Origin: Evansella caseinilytica
GTDB taxonomy: Bacteria > Bacillota > Bacilli > Bacillales > Salisediminibacteriaceae
NCBI RefSeq assembly: GCF_900107275.1
Contig: NZ_FNPI01000008.1
Coordinates: forward strand, 141,025-205,024
Reading direction: 5' to 3'
Length of the DNA: 64,000 nt
In this document: piece after piece, positions 17,099 through 29,059 of the stretch
Numbering within the stretch: position 1 is the first letter of the stretch
How the letters are laid out: every line of letters starts with the position of its first letter
Program-made: the position numbers and the translations under genes
The notes under the pieces: model-generated
Seen by the model: only the letters and a program-made list of their open reading frames with translations
Database searches by the model: none
What the model was told of the DNA's origin: nothing

Positions 17099-17138
17099 GG
17101 GGGGCTCAAAAGGGAAAAACACCCCTTTGAGCCCCCCA
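17099..17138. terminator. GC-rich hairpin between bglP and the gene remnant
   Basis: GGGGGGCTCAAAAGGG and CCCCTTTGAGCCCCCC pair over about 14 bp with an A-rich loop. There is no T-run on either side, so termination is plausible but not certain. Confidence 0.5.
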
Positions 17139-17220
17139 TTAACTACCTCATACCAACATTTCAGGCAACACTTTCACCAACACTATTCGAAACAAATTTT
17201 CCTTTTTCTGCGATCGTTAA

Positions 17221-19203
<1,983 letters not shown>

Positions 19204-19236
19204 AGGTTGCCCGTTATTATATTTTCTATATTTTTA

Positions 19237-19264
19237 ATTATATAGTTTAATTTGTTAATGTCAA
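19237..19264 (-). promoter_or_regulatory. bglP promoter
   Basis: Minus strand TTGACA (19259-19264), 16-bp spacer, TATAAT (19237-19242), about 35 bp upstream of the RAT. Both hexamers are perfect sigma-A consensus. A cre-like sequence overlaps the -35 but has several mismatches. Confidence 0.75.
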
Positions 19265-19347
19265 CACTTTGTTTTAGTATTTTATAACTTTTTTTACATA
19301 ATAAACTTTTATTAAAATAATATATATGCCCACGAATCACGCGACTA

Positions 19348-20178
19348 TCATCTGTTTACCACACGTTCAATATGAATTGTTAAATACAGCATTTCCTCGT
19401 TAGTCAGGTCGTGGTTATACTGATGTTTAATATAGTTTTTAATTTTTTCCGTGCACTGTGCCGCTTCTTTATGCTTTTGCTTAATCATAATATATAAATA
19501 GTCATCGTCATTTTCATAATGCGTTCCTTTAAACACGCGTTGCGCAAAAAACTTCAAATGGGTTATAAAACGGAAGTAATTTAATGATTCCTCTGCGAAC
19601 TCGACGTTAAAATGATATTTAACAATATTGATTATTTGTTGAATAAACTTTGTAATATTGATTGTGTTTGACACATCTTCGTTCATTTCCGCATTAATAA
19701 TATGAATGGCGATAAACCCTGCTTCATCCTCCGGAAGCGCTACATGAAATCTTTCGTTGATCTTTTTTATAGCTTTTAGGCCAACTTTGAATTCTTCCTT
19801 GTATAATTGTTTAATCTCCCATAACAGGGCATTTTTTATCGCCGCTCCTTTTTGATACCTTTCCAGCGCGAAATTAATATGATCGGTCAGCGATACATAG
19901 ATGTTTTCATTCAATTTTTTGTTCAAATTTTTCGTTGCGTCATTGATAATTTCTTCTACTTCGTTCATCAATTCCAGCGGTACTTCCCTAAGGAGCATTT
20001 TAAAATTATCAGAGGTTTTTTTATCTTTTAGCGAAAAAATTTTCTCCACCTTATCCTCAGCAATTTCCTGTCCTCTTTTCTTTTGAAAAGCAAGTCCCCT
20101 TCCCATCACTACCAGCTCGGTACCGTCGTCCTGTAGTACACTGACTACATTATTGTTAAGTATTTTATCAATTTTCAT
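19348..20178 (-). CDS. licT: Transcription antiterminator LicT
   Basis: BglG-family RNA-binding antiterminator of 276 residues. The co-antiterminator RNA-binding domain covers about residues 1-55 (KILNNNVVSVLQ...VVMGRGLAFQKK). PRD1 and PRD2 follow with the four regulatory histidines at positions 100, 159, 207 and 269, exactly as in B. subtilis LicT. EIIBgl phosphorylates PRD1 to inactivate and HPr phosphorylates PRD2 to activate, linking it to substrate and carbon status. ATG at 20178 follows AAGGAGGG; the longer frame reaching 20409 runs through a repeat and the leader and is not real. A RAT and promoter at 20381-20519 show autoregulation. Confidence 0.92.
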   Translation of the reverse strand: MKIDKILNNNVVSVLQDDGTELVVMGRGLAFQKKRGQEIAEDKVEKIFSLKDKKTSDNFKMLLREVPLELMNEVEEIINDATKNLNKKLNENIYVSLTDHINFALERYQKGAAIKNALLWEIKQLYKEEFKVGLKAIKKINERFHVALPEDEAGFIAIHIINAEMNEDVSNTINITKFIQQIINIVKYHFNVEFAEESLNYFRFITHLKFFAQRVFKGTHYENDDDYLYIMIKQKHKEAAQCTEKIKNYIKHQYNHDLTNEEMLYLTIHIERVVNR

Positions 20179-20218
20179 CGGAGCGCCCTCCTTTCCAAAC
20201 ATCCTGATCTTCAAGCTG

Positions 20219-20358
20219 TGTTCAAAAAGCTGAAAAAGAACAAGAAAATCGGGACCCGGCAGCCGCCCGGCGATGCAGCTAATACTACTTACAAGAAAGT
20301 GAGCAGCGGAGCGACCGCACAACGGCACTTGACAATATTTCCCGGGCTTTTTGAACAT
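20219..20358 (+). repeat. Family A dispersed element inside the licT leader
   Basis: Ends GTTCAAAAAG and CTTTTTGAAC, with AGTGAGCAGCGGAGCGACCGCACAACG and TTTCCCGGGC shared with other copies. It lies between the RAT/terminator and the licT ribosome binding site, so it is transcribed as part of the licT 5' untranslated region. Confidence 0.62.
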
Positions 20359-20380
20359 CCTTTTTAAATAGAATAGAAAG

Positions 20381-20465
20381 AACCTAAGCCACAACAAAAA
20401 CAGGGGCACAAAAAACTCCCGATTGTTGTAACTTAGGTTTTGCCTGCATAATCAGTAACAATCCC
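20381..20465 (-). promoter_or_regulatory. RAT antiterminator and terminator in the licT leader
   Basis: RAT on the minus strand: GGGATTGTTACTG-(5-6 nt)-GCAGGCAAAACCT (20435-20465). The 3' part AACCTAAGTTACAAC pairs with GTTGTGGCTTAGGTT (20386-20400), which is followed by CTTTCT. Same architecture as the bglP leader, indicating autogenous antitermination. Confidence 0.88.
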
Positions 20466-20490
20466 ATTATCTAGTTAATATATACTATGT

Positions 20491-20528
20491 ATTATAGTAT
20501 TTCATCGTTTATCTGTCAACGCTTTCAT
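20491..20528 (-). promoter_or_regulatory. licT promoter with CcpA cre site
   Basis: Minus strand TTGACA (20514-20519), exactly 17 bp, TATAAT (20491-20496): perfect sigma-A hexamers. ATGAAAGCGTTGACA (20514-20528) matches the cre consensus WTGNAANCGNWNNCW at every defined position and overlaps the -35 box, so CcpA should repress when a preferred sugar is present. Confidence 0.88.
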
Positions 20529-20678
20529 TCAACTGCCGTATACTCCTTTATTTTCCAGGTTAACTAACATACCGATGTCGCCCAAAACAAGCCGTTGCCG
20601 GCCTTTCCGGCAAAAAAACACTTCTACCAGGTCCGGAAAACAACGAAAACATGCTTCGGAGTGTCCCAAAACCTTTTA

Positions 20679-21007
20679 AGTGTATGTTCAAAAAGATCGC
20701 TTTTTATCTTTTTATACGAAAACTAAGGCTTTATACCTAATTTTTAGTCCTCGTGGTGTCTGGCTAAGACATGGTTGTTTTGAACATACACGATGCAATG
20801 AGTAAAGCCGATGCATTCCTTTCAAACCGGCTAGGAGTGGTTTTCTTGGAGTCAGGATGGTGACATTCCGCTGTTGCTCACAAATGCAACCTGCATGTGC
20901 TTCATCGAGTCAATTTGCGTCGAGTAACCGCAGACGCAGGACGTGAGCGGTAGTTAGGCGGAATTGGGTTGCATCGAGCGGAACCATTGCCTTTTTGAAC
21001 AGACTCT
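20679..21007 (+). repeat. Family B dispersed element, long form
   Basis: Starts AGTGTATGTTCAAAAAGATCG and ends CATTGCCTTTTTGAACAGACTCT, so the termini are inverted. Its interior has GGCTAGGAGTGG, GGATGGTGACATTCCG, TTGCTCAC...GTGAGCGGTAG, TTAGGCGGAATT and GCATCGAGCGGAACC, all shared with 48742 and 55310. The terminal hairpin carries a ~60-nt insertion. It fills the bglH-licT gap. The remaining 21010-21242 holds only small hairpins (CCGCGAC...GTCGCGG at 21174-21194) and no gene. Confidence 0.7.
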
Positions 21008-21242
21008 TTAAGACATCCCCGCTCTATTGTATCTTCATTCAGAAAGGCAAAAATCTGTCCCTCTTTCGGGACACTTCTCCTTGCTTTCCTCTTGCTTCCG
21101 GCACGAATCAGGTTTTCACGGATGCCACGGCTCAGTTAACGCTCCAAGCCGCGTAGAGAAGCGCCCTCCAACGCCGCGACAAGCTGTGTCGCGGTCGTTC
21201 CTTCCAAAAGAAGAGGCAAAGCGCTTCTTGGAATAGCCGCAA

Positions 21243-22733
<1,491 letters not shown>

Positions 22734-22753
22734 TCAACTGGCATCAGTAAAAT

Positions 22754-22835
22754 AAAAAAACCTGACTCCATCAGAGGACACACGTATCGCGCCGTCAAAT
22801 AGAATCAGGTTATGCCCAACTGGTAACATTCCCTT
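22754..22835 (-). promoter_or_regulatory. Divergent RAT-like site and terminator before bglH
   Basis: Minus strand GGGAATGTTACCAGTTGGGC followed by ATAACCTGATTC resembles a RAT but is about 4 nt shorter than the two LicT sites. AACCTGATTC pairs with GAGTCAGGTT (22759-22768), followed by TTTTTTATTTT, a clear terminator. The mutually exclusive arrangement supports antitermination; the shortened RAT may alter LicT affinity. Confidence 0.7.
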
Positions 22836-22846
22836 GTTATTGTATA

Positions 22847-22880
22847 GCGGATGTTCAAAACGTCTTTTTGAACAAACACT
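22847..22880 (-). repeat. Family B solitary terminal hairpin
   Basis: GCGGATGTTCAAAACG...CTTTTTGAACAAACACT, directly upstream of the bglH RAT. The inner TGTTCAAAA/TTTTGAACA arms are inverted. Confidence 0.45.
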
Positions 22881-22955
22881 GTAAATAAAATTTAATTACA
22901 ATTTATCAGTTCCTCTTGCTGTTGTCAATCTTTAGAAATTGATCCGGGCATCTTG

Positions 22956-23186
22956 CTATCTGCTTTTGAAACGTGAAACGAGGAAAAGAATGATTAAAAT
23001 AATCACTACCCATTTAATCAGAAATCCCGCAATCAAAAAAATGAAAAAAGAACAAACGGCTCCGATAGCCCAATATACCATGAAGGTAAGAATGCAGCCG
23101 GACGAACCATATTTCTGAGTGCTGCCGAATAAAGAATAAAGTATAATTGCAATGACAAAGCCAAGCCCCACTGAAATTAGTTCCAT
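22956..23186 (-). CDS. Small membrane protein of unknown function
   Basis: 76 residues with three hydrophobic segments: LISVGLGFVIAIILYSLFG, a glycine/cysteine-containing middle helix CILTFMVYWAIGAVCSFFIFLIAGF, and WVVIILIILFLVS before a basic tail RFKSR. ATG follows AGGAGGG by 5 nt, a strong site that supports expression. No family recognised. Monocistronic, upstream of the bglH leader. Confidence 0.6.
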   Translation of the reverse strand: MELISVGLGFVIAIILYSLFGSTQKYGSSGCILTFMVYWAIGAVCSFFIFLIAGFLIKWVVIILIILFLVSRFKSR

Positions 23187-23744
23187 ATACCCTCCTGTTT
23201 TCTTTTTTTAATACAATCATACCATATCACCACCCACTCCAATCGTATATCCACCGCAATTTAGTAAATTTTAATCAACAAATTGGTAAATTTATCTTGT
23301 TCTATAGACTAGAAAACCTCCTTATGAAAATATCCCCAGATAAACTTCTGCGTGAAGATTAAAAAAGCAGTTTTCAAACACTATAGAAATCTGTAATAAT
23401 ACAAGAATGAGAGTCTACATAATATTGCACCGAATGGGAGATGCCGCCTGAGAACAATGACGTATTGCGTTGTTCTCAAAGTAACGGTTGCCGGAAAAGA
23501 TGGAGATGCGAACTTTACAAAAGTGAGTGATCTACATATCACAACTCGGCCGACAAAATTCAACAGTATTCCTTCCGGTTTTATTATCGCTGTTTCCTTT
23601 CTCCGCGGTGAAGAATACCGTTATTTTCTGTTTACATTATGCCGTAATAATTCTATAATGAAAACAAGGACAAGCCTTTCTGTATAGAATTGTTGAAATT
23701 TGCTTAACATAGTGACAGGTGTTAATCATAAAATAAAAAAGCGA
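23187..23744. other. Non-coding stretch with one hairpin
   Basis: AT-rich sequence without a credible gene; frames at 23381-23563 (minus) and 23457-23687 (plus) lack ribosome sites and protein-like composition. The only visible structure is GAGAACAA...TTGTTCTC (23451-23478). The right end probably holds the promoter of the candidate antisense RNA beginning near 23740. Confidence 0.4.
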
Positions 23745-23866
23745 GCCGAGATGCTGCAACATCTCGGCCCTCACAAATGTCACTCACAAAAGCGTGGTCG
23801 GCAATTGTGCCTAGTTACGTGTAACCCATCTAAGGACCGCCAAGCCGCAGGATGGGTTACTTTTTT
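23740..23866 (+). ncRNA. Candidate antitoxin antisense RNA, locus 1
   Basis: Begins with a 9-bp hairpin GCCGAGATG-CTGCAA-CATCTCGGC (23745-23768) and ends with intrinsic terminator GTAACCCATC...GATGGGTTAC-TTTTTT (23821-23866). The terminator overlaps the 3' end of the convergent toxin gene at 23857-23955. Two more loci in this window have the same layout with a CTGNAA hairpin loop. Confidence 0.6.
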
Positions 23867-23955
23867 GCCATCTTATCAATGAGCAAAACCACGAAAGTTA
23901 AGCAGGAGATAAGAAATAACCCGGCAGAGAAAAGCAGCGGTAAGACATCCATCAT
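23857..23955 (-). CDS. Holin-like type I toxin peptide, locus 1
   Basis: A 32-residue single-helix membrane peptide (MMDVLPLLFSAGLFLISC...VLLIDKMAKK): short hydrophilic N-terminus, one 20-residue hydrophobic helix, lysine-rich tail. This is the build of the TxpA/BsrG/holin-like small toxins of Bacillus. GGAGGTG lies 7 nt before ATG 23955. Its 3' end overlaps a plus-strand terminator that would end a convergent antisense RNA, the usual type I toxin-antitoxin geometry. It is the most divergent of the three copies here. Confidence 0.6.
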   Translation of the reverse strand: MMDVLPLLFSAGLFLISCLTFVVLLIDKMAKK

Positions 23956-24122
23956 ATCATCACCTCCGAAAAAAAACTCGACCTCTCAACTGCCTTTGCT
24001 CCGTAAACATTTGCTTGTTTATATTTTACCATCATGTGCCCAGTAGGTCTATTGAAATCGGTGCACTATTTCTAATTTTGGGAATTATTTCATTGCTTTT
24101 TATTGACGGACAACACCAATAA

Positions 24123-24179
24123 CGCCAATGGCGATACATCGCCGCAACATTACGTTGACGGCGTTGTCAGCCATTGGCG
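24123..24179. repeat. Nested palindrome near the ubiD-like gene end
   Basis: CGCCAATGGC (24123) pairs with GCCATTGGCG (24170), enclosing an inner stem CGCCG-CAAC / GTTG-A-CGGCG. The result is a long, almost fully paired 57-nt hairpin, 75 bp past the stop of the minus-strand decarboxylase gene. No T-run, so not a standard terminator. The flank 24000-24250 has no gene. Confidence 0.55.
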
Positions 24180-24253
24180 CAGCTTGCAACCTTTGAATAA
24201 AACAATGAACAGAAATTCTATTTATTTCCAATTTTAAGTAAATCCGACAACCG

Positions 24254-26086
24254 CTACATCTTTAAACCAGCAAGGCTGGCTCCCTTACTAAACAGCTGTT
24301 GAATCTTTTTTTCTACATCTGGATCAGCAATTAATGGCGGTGCATGATGCGGTTTTGACCGGACATCAAGAATGACATTGTCACAGCTCCAATGCTTGTT
24401 TTCATAAAAGCTGTTGACACCGTAAATGTCATGGGAAGGATTGCTGCGCGTGAACGTCACCCAGAGAAAATTATTTATGGAGCGGCTTAGAAACTCGCTA
24501 TCGTCACATACAATAATCATCGGGCAGGACGGCATTGCGCCCTTCCTTTGAATTGCTGCGCCGAAATCGCGCAATTCTTTGTCGGCTTGGCTGTACGTGG
24601 AAAACGCAGGACCTTGTACAGCCACAATACCCGGCATTACCAGCCGTGGATTGCGGAAATCGCCCAGCTCCTTCAACTGTCCCGGCACTTCAGTGCACAA
24701 CTCTCTTTTTTTCTCGCCGCAAGCCGCAAAAATGACTTTGCTTCCTGTATTCAAGCCTGTCCCGGAATAGTCCAGCGTATCGATCGTTGTGTTCGTTTGA
24801 AAGTGAATATCGCGATGAAGATCGATGCGTTCTAAAATATACGTTAAAAATTGTTTTTCCTTATGTGTATCCAACGGCTCTTTTTCTTCCGCCGTAATAA
24901 ACAAATATTTTGCCAGACTCAATTGCCCTGTTCCCAATATTCGGTTGGCAATCGTCAGAATTTCCGCCGGCTGCTTTACCTGCTGATAAGGGGTGTAGCG
25001 CTCGCTGCCGATGGCAAACAGCAACGGATGCACACCTGCCGCATCGACGGCATGCACTTCTTTTACACCCGGGATTTCCTGCCTGACAGCATCCCCTGTC
25101 AACTCGTGAATCAGCGCGCCAAATGAAGTATCCTCCTGCGGTGGACGCCCCACCACCGTAAACGGCCAGATCGCATTTTGCCTTGCATACACTTTGTGGA
25201 TTTTCATTAACGGAAAATCATGTGTCAGACTGTAGTAGCCCAAATGATCACCGAAGGGCCCCTCCGGCTTCGTTTCACCCGGGTAAATTTCACCAGTAAT
25301 AACAAAATCAGCGTCGTTGCTAATACAAAACCCGTCAATATAACTGTAACGAAACCGGCGTCCGGAAAGCAAACCGGCAAAGGTCATTTCACTTAACCCT
25401 TCCGGCAGCGGCATCACAGCTGCAAGCGTATGTGCCGGAGGACCGCCGATAAATATACTGACTTTTAACGGCTCCCCTTTTCTCGTCGCTTTCTCCTGAT
25501 GAACACCGATGCCTCGATGAATTTGATAGTGCAAGCCGATTTCCTCGTTCAGCTCATAATCATTCCCGTTCAACTGCACCCGGTACATACCTAAATTGGC
25601 ATTCATGATGCCCGGTTTATCCGGATCTTCACTGTACACTTGCGGCAGCGTCACAAAAGCGCCGCCATCATCCGGCCAATGTTGGATCAGCGGAAGCTCG
25701 GAAACGGTTATTTCCTGAAACGCAACCGGTAATGCGGATGATTTCTTCAACGGCAGCGCCTTTACAGCTGCCAAGCCCGTACGGACGTGACGAAGCGGGT
25801 GCTTCAGCGCCTTTACCGGATCATTCCGTAATGCAACCACGCTTTCCGCCGCTTCCCATGTTTTGCGAAAAATAAATTTACTTCTCTCCATCGTGCCAAA
25901 TAAATTGGAGACAGCCCGGAATGTCGAGCCCTTCACATTTTCAAATAATAAAGCCGGACCTCCCGCCTCATAAACCTTTAAATGGATGGCGGCCATTTCA
26001 AGATGCGGGTCCACTTCTTCATGGACACGAACCAAATGCCCATGCTTCTCCAGATCTACAATACACTGTTCTAAATTATGATACAT
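24254..26086 (-). CDS. UbiD-family decarboxylase
   Basis: 610 residues of the prenylated-FMN-dependent (de)carboxylase family. Conserved features include LPLIQHWPDDGGAFVTLPQVYS near residue 130, GMYRVQ, RKGEPLKVSIFIGGPPAHTLAA, and the catalytic-site motif KPEGPFGDHLGYYS with the conserved Glu and Asp. Prenyl-FMN would be supplied by a UbiX-type enzyme not encoded here. Substrate is uncertain: members act on 4-hydroxybenzoate-type, menaquinone-pathway or phenylacrylic acids. It stands alone with no operon partners; the start codon at 26086 has a weak AGGAGCAGGTAACG site upstream. Confidence 0.85.
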   Translation of the reverse strand: MYHNLEQCIVDLEKHGHLVRVHEEVDPHLEMAAIHLKVYEAGGPALLFENVKGSTFRAVSNLFGTMERSKFIFRKTWEAAESVVALRNDPVKALKHPLRHVRTGLAAVKALPLKKSSALPVAFQEITVSELPLIQHWPDDGGAFVTLPQVYSEDPDKPGIMNANLGMYRVQLNGNDYELNEEIGLHYQIHRGIGVHQEKATRKGEPLKVSIFIGGPPAHTLAAVMPLPEGLSEMTFAGLLSGRRFRYSYIDGFCISNDADFVITGEIYPGETKPEGPFGDHLGYYSLTHDFPLMKIHKVYARQNAIWPFTVVGRPPQEDTSFGALIHELTGDAVRQEIPGVKEVHAVDAAGVHPLLFAIGSERYTPYQQVKQPAEILTIANRILGTGQLSLAKYLFITAEEKEPLDTHKEKQFLTYILERIDLHRDIHFQTNTTIDTLDYSGTGLNTGSKVIFAACGEKKRELCTEVPGQLKELGDFRNPRLVMPGIVAVQGPAFSTYSQADKELRDFGAAIQRKGAMPSCPMIIVCDDSEFLSRSINNFLWVTFTRSNPSHDIYGVNSFYENKHWSCDNVILDVRSKPHHAPPLIADPDVEKKIQQLFSKGASLAGLKM

Positions 26087-26366
26087 CGTTACCTGCTCCT
26101 AGAATGTCTTTTTATTCATTATATCCATTCTGTCGGCCCTTGTCCTTTTCCAATGTATGTTTCAAATGAGAAAAAAGCAATCCATATAAAAAACTTAAAG
26201 AACATGTTTAATAAAGCAATGGCTCCCGAACTTATTGATCAATCCCTGTAAACTTTTCTCCACGACGATGACATTTTCATCAAATCCTCTGCATTTCCTG
26301 AAACAGGAAAAGATATAATATAAAAGACCCAATAAATCATCACATTCACAGGCAGGTATTGATACA

Positions 26367-27143
26367 ATGATCAAGCAACAGCTTCCACCGCTTGCAAAAA
26401 TCAGCGCATTCGGCATTACATATATTCAAGAGCAGCACCCGCTCATGGTAGCTTGGTGGTCTGCTGTGTTCCCGGGATTCGGGCATTATTTGCTGAATCA
26501 ATATGCCAGAGCAACTTTATTGACATTAAGCGAAGTGACGATTAATTCCATGGCACACATCAACGAAGCGATGGTTTATTCGTTTTGCGGCAAATTTGAA
26601 CTGGCGAAAGCCGTCATTGAACCGAGGTGGGCCTTTGGATACCTCGTCGTTTATTTAATACCGATTTGGGACAGCTACCGGTCAACATTATATCAGAATA
26701 AATTATACCGCCTGTCCATTATGGAAAATCAACCGATGACGCGAGTAAAGATTACCCCAGCCGAAATTCAATACTTAGAGAGGCGAAAGCCGCTGGTCGG
26801 TGCCGTGTTTTCTTTTTTCTTTCCCGGCTTAGGTCAACTATACAACCACCGGTTCGGATTGGCTTTTTACGCGATGCTTTGGTGGTGGATTTATCTCACT
26901 TTATCCAGGCTTCATGAATCATTGCTTACGCTATCACTCGGAAATCTGATGGAGTCAACCCACCTTCTTCATCCACAATGGCTGTTGTTTATGCCGTCTG
27001 TTATGTGCGGATCCATTTATGAAGCGTATGTGACAGCCATTGAACACAATAAGCTTTATCGCATTTCCCAGCGACAGCAACTGACATGCCGCTATGGAAA
27101 AACAAAGCTTCGTATTTTTCATTCAACAGGTGGTAATACATGA
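26367..27143 (+). CDS. Multi-pass membrane protein with duplicated FPG-GxG motifs
   Basis: 258 residues arranged as two related halves. Each begins with a hydrophobic segment and a glycine motif, AWWSAVFPGFGHYLLNQYARA (about 27) and AVFSFFFPGLGQLYNHRFGLA (about 150), the signature of TM2-like proteins, and each ends with a helix and NKLYRLS / NKLYRIS. The repetition of NKLYR after each half supports internal duplication. Weak ribosome site. Its stop overlaps the next gene's start (ATGA), so the two are coupled. Function unknown. Confidence 0.65.
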   Translation: MIKQQLPPLAKISAFGITYIQEQHPLMVAWWSAVFPGFGHYLLNQYARATLLTLSEVTINSMAHINEAMVYSFCGKFELAKAVIEPRWAFGYLVVYLIPIWDSYRSTLYQNKLYRLSIMENQPMTRVKITPAEIQYLERRKPLVGAVFSFFFPGLGQLYNHRFGLAFYAMLWWWIYLTLSRLHESLLTLSLGNLMESTHLLHPQWLLFMPSVMCGSIYEAYVTAIEHNKLYRISQRQQLTCRYGKTKLRIFHSTGGNT

Positions 27144-27595
27144 TTATTGTCGGAACGTTTTTACAATCGATAGAATTGGAACAGACCTTGGCTTTTTTGG
27201 AAAAACAAGTGATTTCCAAGGAACAAATCCTCGTCATTTTCATGGATGATCCACCATTGTCCAAGCAATCGCTCGGAAGGACGCGGAATATTCATTCCAA
27301 CGCTTTTGAAGTCGGAATGGCTAGTGCCACCGGATCAGCAGTTATCGGGGCAAGCACCGGTTTTGTGTTGCATTGGGGACCGATATTGTGGGGCTTGATT
27401 GCAGCGATTATCGGGTTTACTGTTGGCTATGGCATTTATTATTTTGTCAAAAAATCGCATTATTTGTCGTCTAAGAGAAAGCGCATTCCCGAAGTCACTG
27501 TTATCATTCAATGTACCAAGTCTGAAGCAAACCAAATCAAAGCTATCTTGTGGAAAAATCATGCCCTTACCGTCGGGAACGACGCTGGCGATTGA
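27140..27595 (+). CDS. Glycine-zipper membrane protein, YflT/GsiB-neighbour type
   Basis: 151 residues. The N-terminal ~50 residues (IIVGTFLQSIELEQTLAFLEKQ...QILVIFMDDP) resemble a soluble ACT-like or stress-protein fold. A central stretch MASATGSAVIGASTGFVLHWGPILWGLIAAIIGFTVGYGIYYFVKK is glycine-zipper membrane sequence. The C-terminal EVTVIIQCTKSEANQIKAILWKNHALTVG looks like a second ferredoxin-like strand set. AGGTGG precedes ATG, which overlaps the stop of the upstream gene. Precise family not certain; general stress protein-like is the best guess. Confidence 0.55.
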   Translation: MIIVGTFLQSIELEQTLAFLEKQVISKEQILVIFMDDPPLSKQSLGRTRNIHSNAFEVGMASATGSAVIGASTGFVLHWGPILWGLIAAIIGFTVGYGIYYFVKKSHYLSSKRKRIPEVTVIIQCTKSEANQIKAILWKNHALTVGNDAGD

Positions 27596-27753
27596 CCACT
27601 ACTATCATCCGCAATGCTTTCGGTTTTTTCCTCCACTTGCAAGCTATGCTTATCAAGTAAAAAATACGCGTCTGCCTGTTGATGCAGAATCCCAGAAAAA
27701 ACGGCCGACATGGCTGATCCCCTCTCCCGTTAGCGAGGCAACGCCAGCTTTCA

Positions 27754-27762
27754 TGTTATAAT
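27754..27762 (+). promoter_or_regulatory. Extended -10 promoter of arsR
   Basis: TG-T-TATAAT lies 28 bp before the arsR start, with no convincing -35. The perfect -10 with TGN extension can work alone. No clear ArsR dyad is visible here. Confidence 0.5.
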
Positions 27763-27789
27763 GTAAAAAAAGCTTGGCAGAGGTGACTT

Positions 27790-28128
27790 ATGGAAAAAAA
27801 TAAAAAGCAAGAAAGGTTTGTTCCGGATGCTCACAGTGACTTGTTGGACGAGGAAACACTGCTTATCGTGTCACAAACCTTTAAAGCTTTATCAGATCCG
27901 ACGAGAATCAAAATCCTGTATTTGTTGTCACAAAAAACATATTCCGTCAATGAAATTGCCGAAAATCTCGACTTGCTCCAATCTACGGTATCTCATCAGC
28001 TGCGGTTTCTAAAAAACTTGCGGCTCGTTAAATACCGCCGCGAAGGAACGACCATGATTTATTCTTGCGACGACGAACACGTCATGAATCTGTTAAAGCA
28101 GACCATCGTTCATGCCAGACATCACTAA
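27790..28128 (+). CDS. ArsR/SmtB-family metal sensor, CzrA-like
   Basis: 112-residue winged-helix repressor. The helix-turn-helix reads [28 protein letters not shown]. The alpha-5 metal site D-x-H-x10-H-x-x-H is complete (Asp95, His97, His108, His111), the motif used by CzrA/SmtB to sense Zn(II)/Co(II). The CadC-type N-terminal Cys site is absent. It probably controls the P-type ATPase gene 1.1 kb downstream, whose promoter carries a matching dyad. Ribosome site AGAGGTGACTT before ATG. Confidence 0.85.
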   Translation: MEKNKKQERFVPDAHSDLLDEETLLIVSQTFKALSDPTRIKILYLLSQKTYSVNEIAENLDLLQSTVSHQLRFLKNLRLVKYRREGTTMIYSCDDEHVMNLLKQTIVHARHH

Positions 28129-28281
28129 TGTTCATGTCATCACTTCAGCTGTCTTCGACACACCTGGCTTTTCCCCTCCACCCGGAAAGAGGCAGCTGCT
28201 GGCGGCAGGCTTATTTCCTTGTCGTCTTTTTACAGGACATACCGACATACCGCCGGTTTATTAACATAGAGCGCATTCCCT

Positions 28282-28623
28282 TTAGCATAGAACTTCCACG
28301 GTAAATCCGCCGGGAGCATCAACGTAAAATGTCCAGCCATGTGATCTTTGCGGCGGCTCTACTTCAAATCCATCCGCTTTTAATCGTTGATTTATCTCGT
28401 TCACTTTTTCTTCATTTTCTTGTATGAATCCAATATGAAATGTCTGAGGATAGCTGACTTGAGCTCCTTTCATTAAAGTAAGCACGAATCCGTCGTCATC
28501 CAACATTGCAGCGAAAGAATTCCCCCTGACTCCCCCGCAGGTTAGACCAAAATATTTTTCCAAAAATTCTTTAGCAGCACGAACATCGGTGACCGTAAGA
28601 TTGAGATGATTTAATTTCATCAT
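28282..28623 (-). CDS. VOC-family (glyoxalase-like) protein
   Basis: 113 residues with the vicinal oxygen chelate beta-alpha-beta-beta-beta repeat: LNHLNLTVTDVRAAKEFLEKYFGL, then a second half starting HIGFIQENEEKVNEINQRL and ending in WTFYVDAPGGFTVEVLC. The penultimate FTVEV contains the Glu often used as metal ligand. ATG at 28623 with GGAGAAAGGGGATC upstream; the longer frame runs into a family A repeat. Fits a lactoylglutathione lyase-like or resistance-type VOC protein; substrate unknown. It lies between arsR and the ATPase gene on the opposite strand. Confidence 0.75.
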   Translation of the reverse strand: MMKLNHLNLTVTDVRAAKEFLEKYFGLTCGGVRGNSFAAMLDDDGFVLTLMKGAQVSYPQTFHIGFIQENEEKVNEINQRLKADGFEVEPPQRSHGWTFYVDAPGGFTVEVLC

Positions 28624-28659
28624 GATCCCCTTTCTCCTTGGGTTGGTTAGAAGGCGCAT

Positions 28660-28806
28660 GTAGTAAGGAAAACAAACGGCTCTGAGCAGTTCGAAGCGCG
28701 GCAGCCGCAGCTGGCAGAGTTCATACCACAACTTTGAGCGCAGCGGAACAACAGCGCAACGAAGCGGTTTCGCAAGGCATTGTTACCCGGACTTTTTTAC
28801 ACCTTC
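28660..28806 (+). repeat. Family A dispersed element, diverged copy
   Basis: GAAGCGCGGCAGCCGCAGC...GAGCGCAGCGGAACAACAGCGCAACGAAG...TTGTTACCCGGACTTTTTTACACC. The 3' half aligns with other copies at lower identity. It abuts the start of the VOC gene. The rest of 28807-29059 is AT-rich with no gene. Confidence 0.5.
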
Positions 28807-29059
28807 TCTTCCATTTTATTACATGGTTGCAAGTGCTAATGTTTTGATTTACCATTCTTATATTGCTTGACCTTTAATCAGCTAATCCGTCATATTACTT
28901 TAATGATTTAGATGCAGATACATCCGCTCGGTCATGCCTGATGTTCGTAACTGTACCCCCAATAAGCAGTGACACATTTTTCATATATGTAAAAAGTAAA
29001 TAATGACAACTTCCTTATTGCTAGGCCATTTCATTATTCTTGTTTTTTTCCACATAGCA

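Noticed and set aside
20179..20409. N-terminal 77-residue extension of LicT
   Set aside because: The frame crosses the antiterminator, a repeat and the ribosome binding site; the real start at 20178 gives histidines at exactly the LicT positions.
23457..23687. 76-residue plus-strand frame (and an opposing minus frame)
   Set aside because: No ribosome binding site, no recognisable domain, and the region looks non-coding.
27399..27761. 120-residue plus-strand frame overlapping the glycine-zipper gene
   Set aside because: Out-of-frame shadow of 27140-27595; no start signal and it runs into the arsR promoter.
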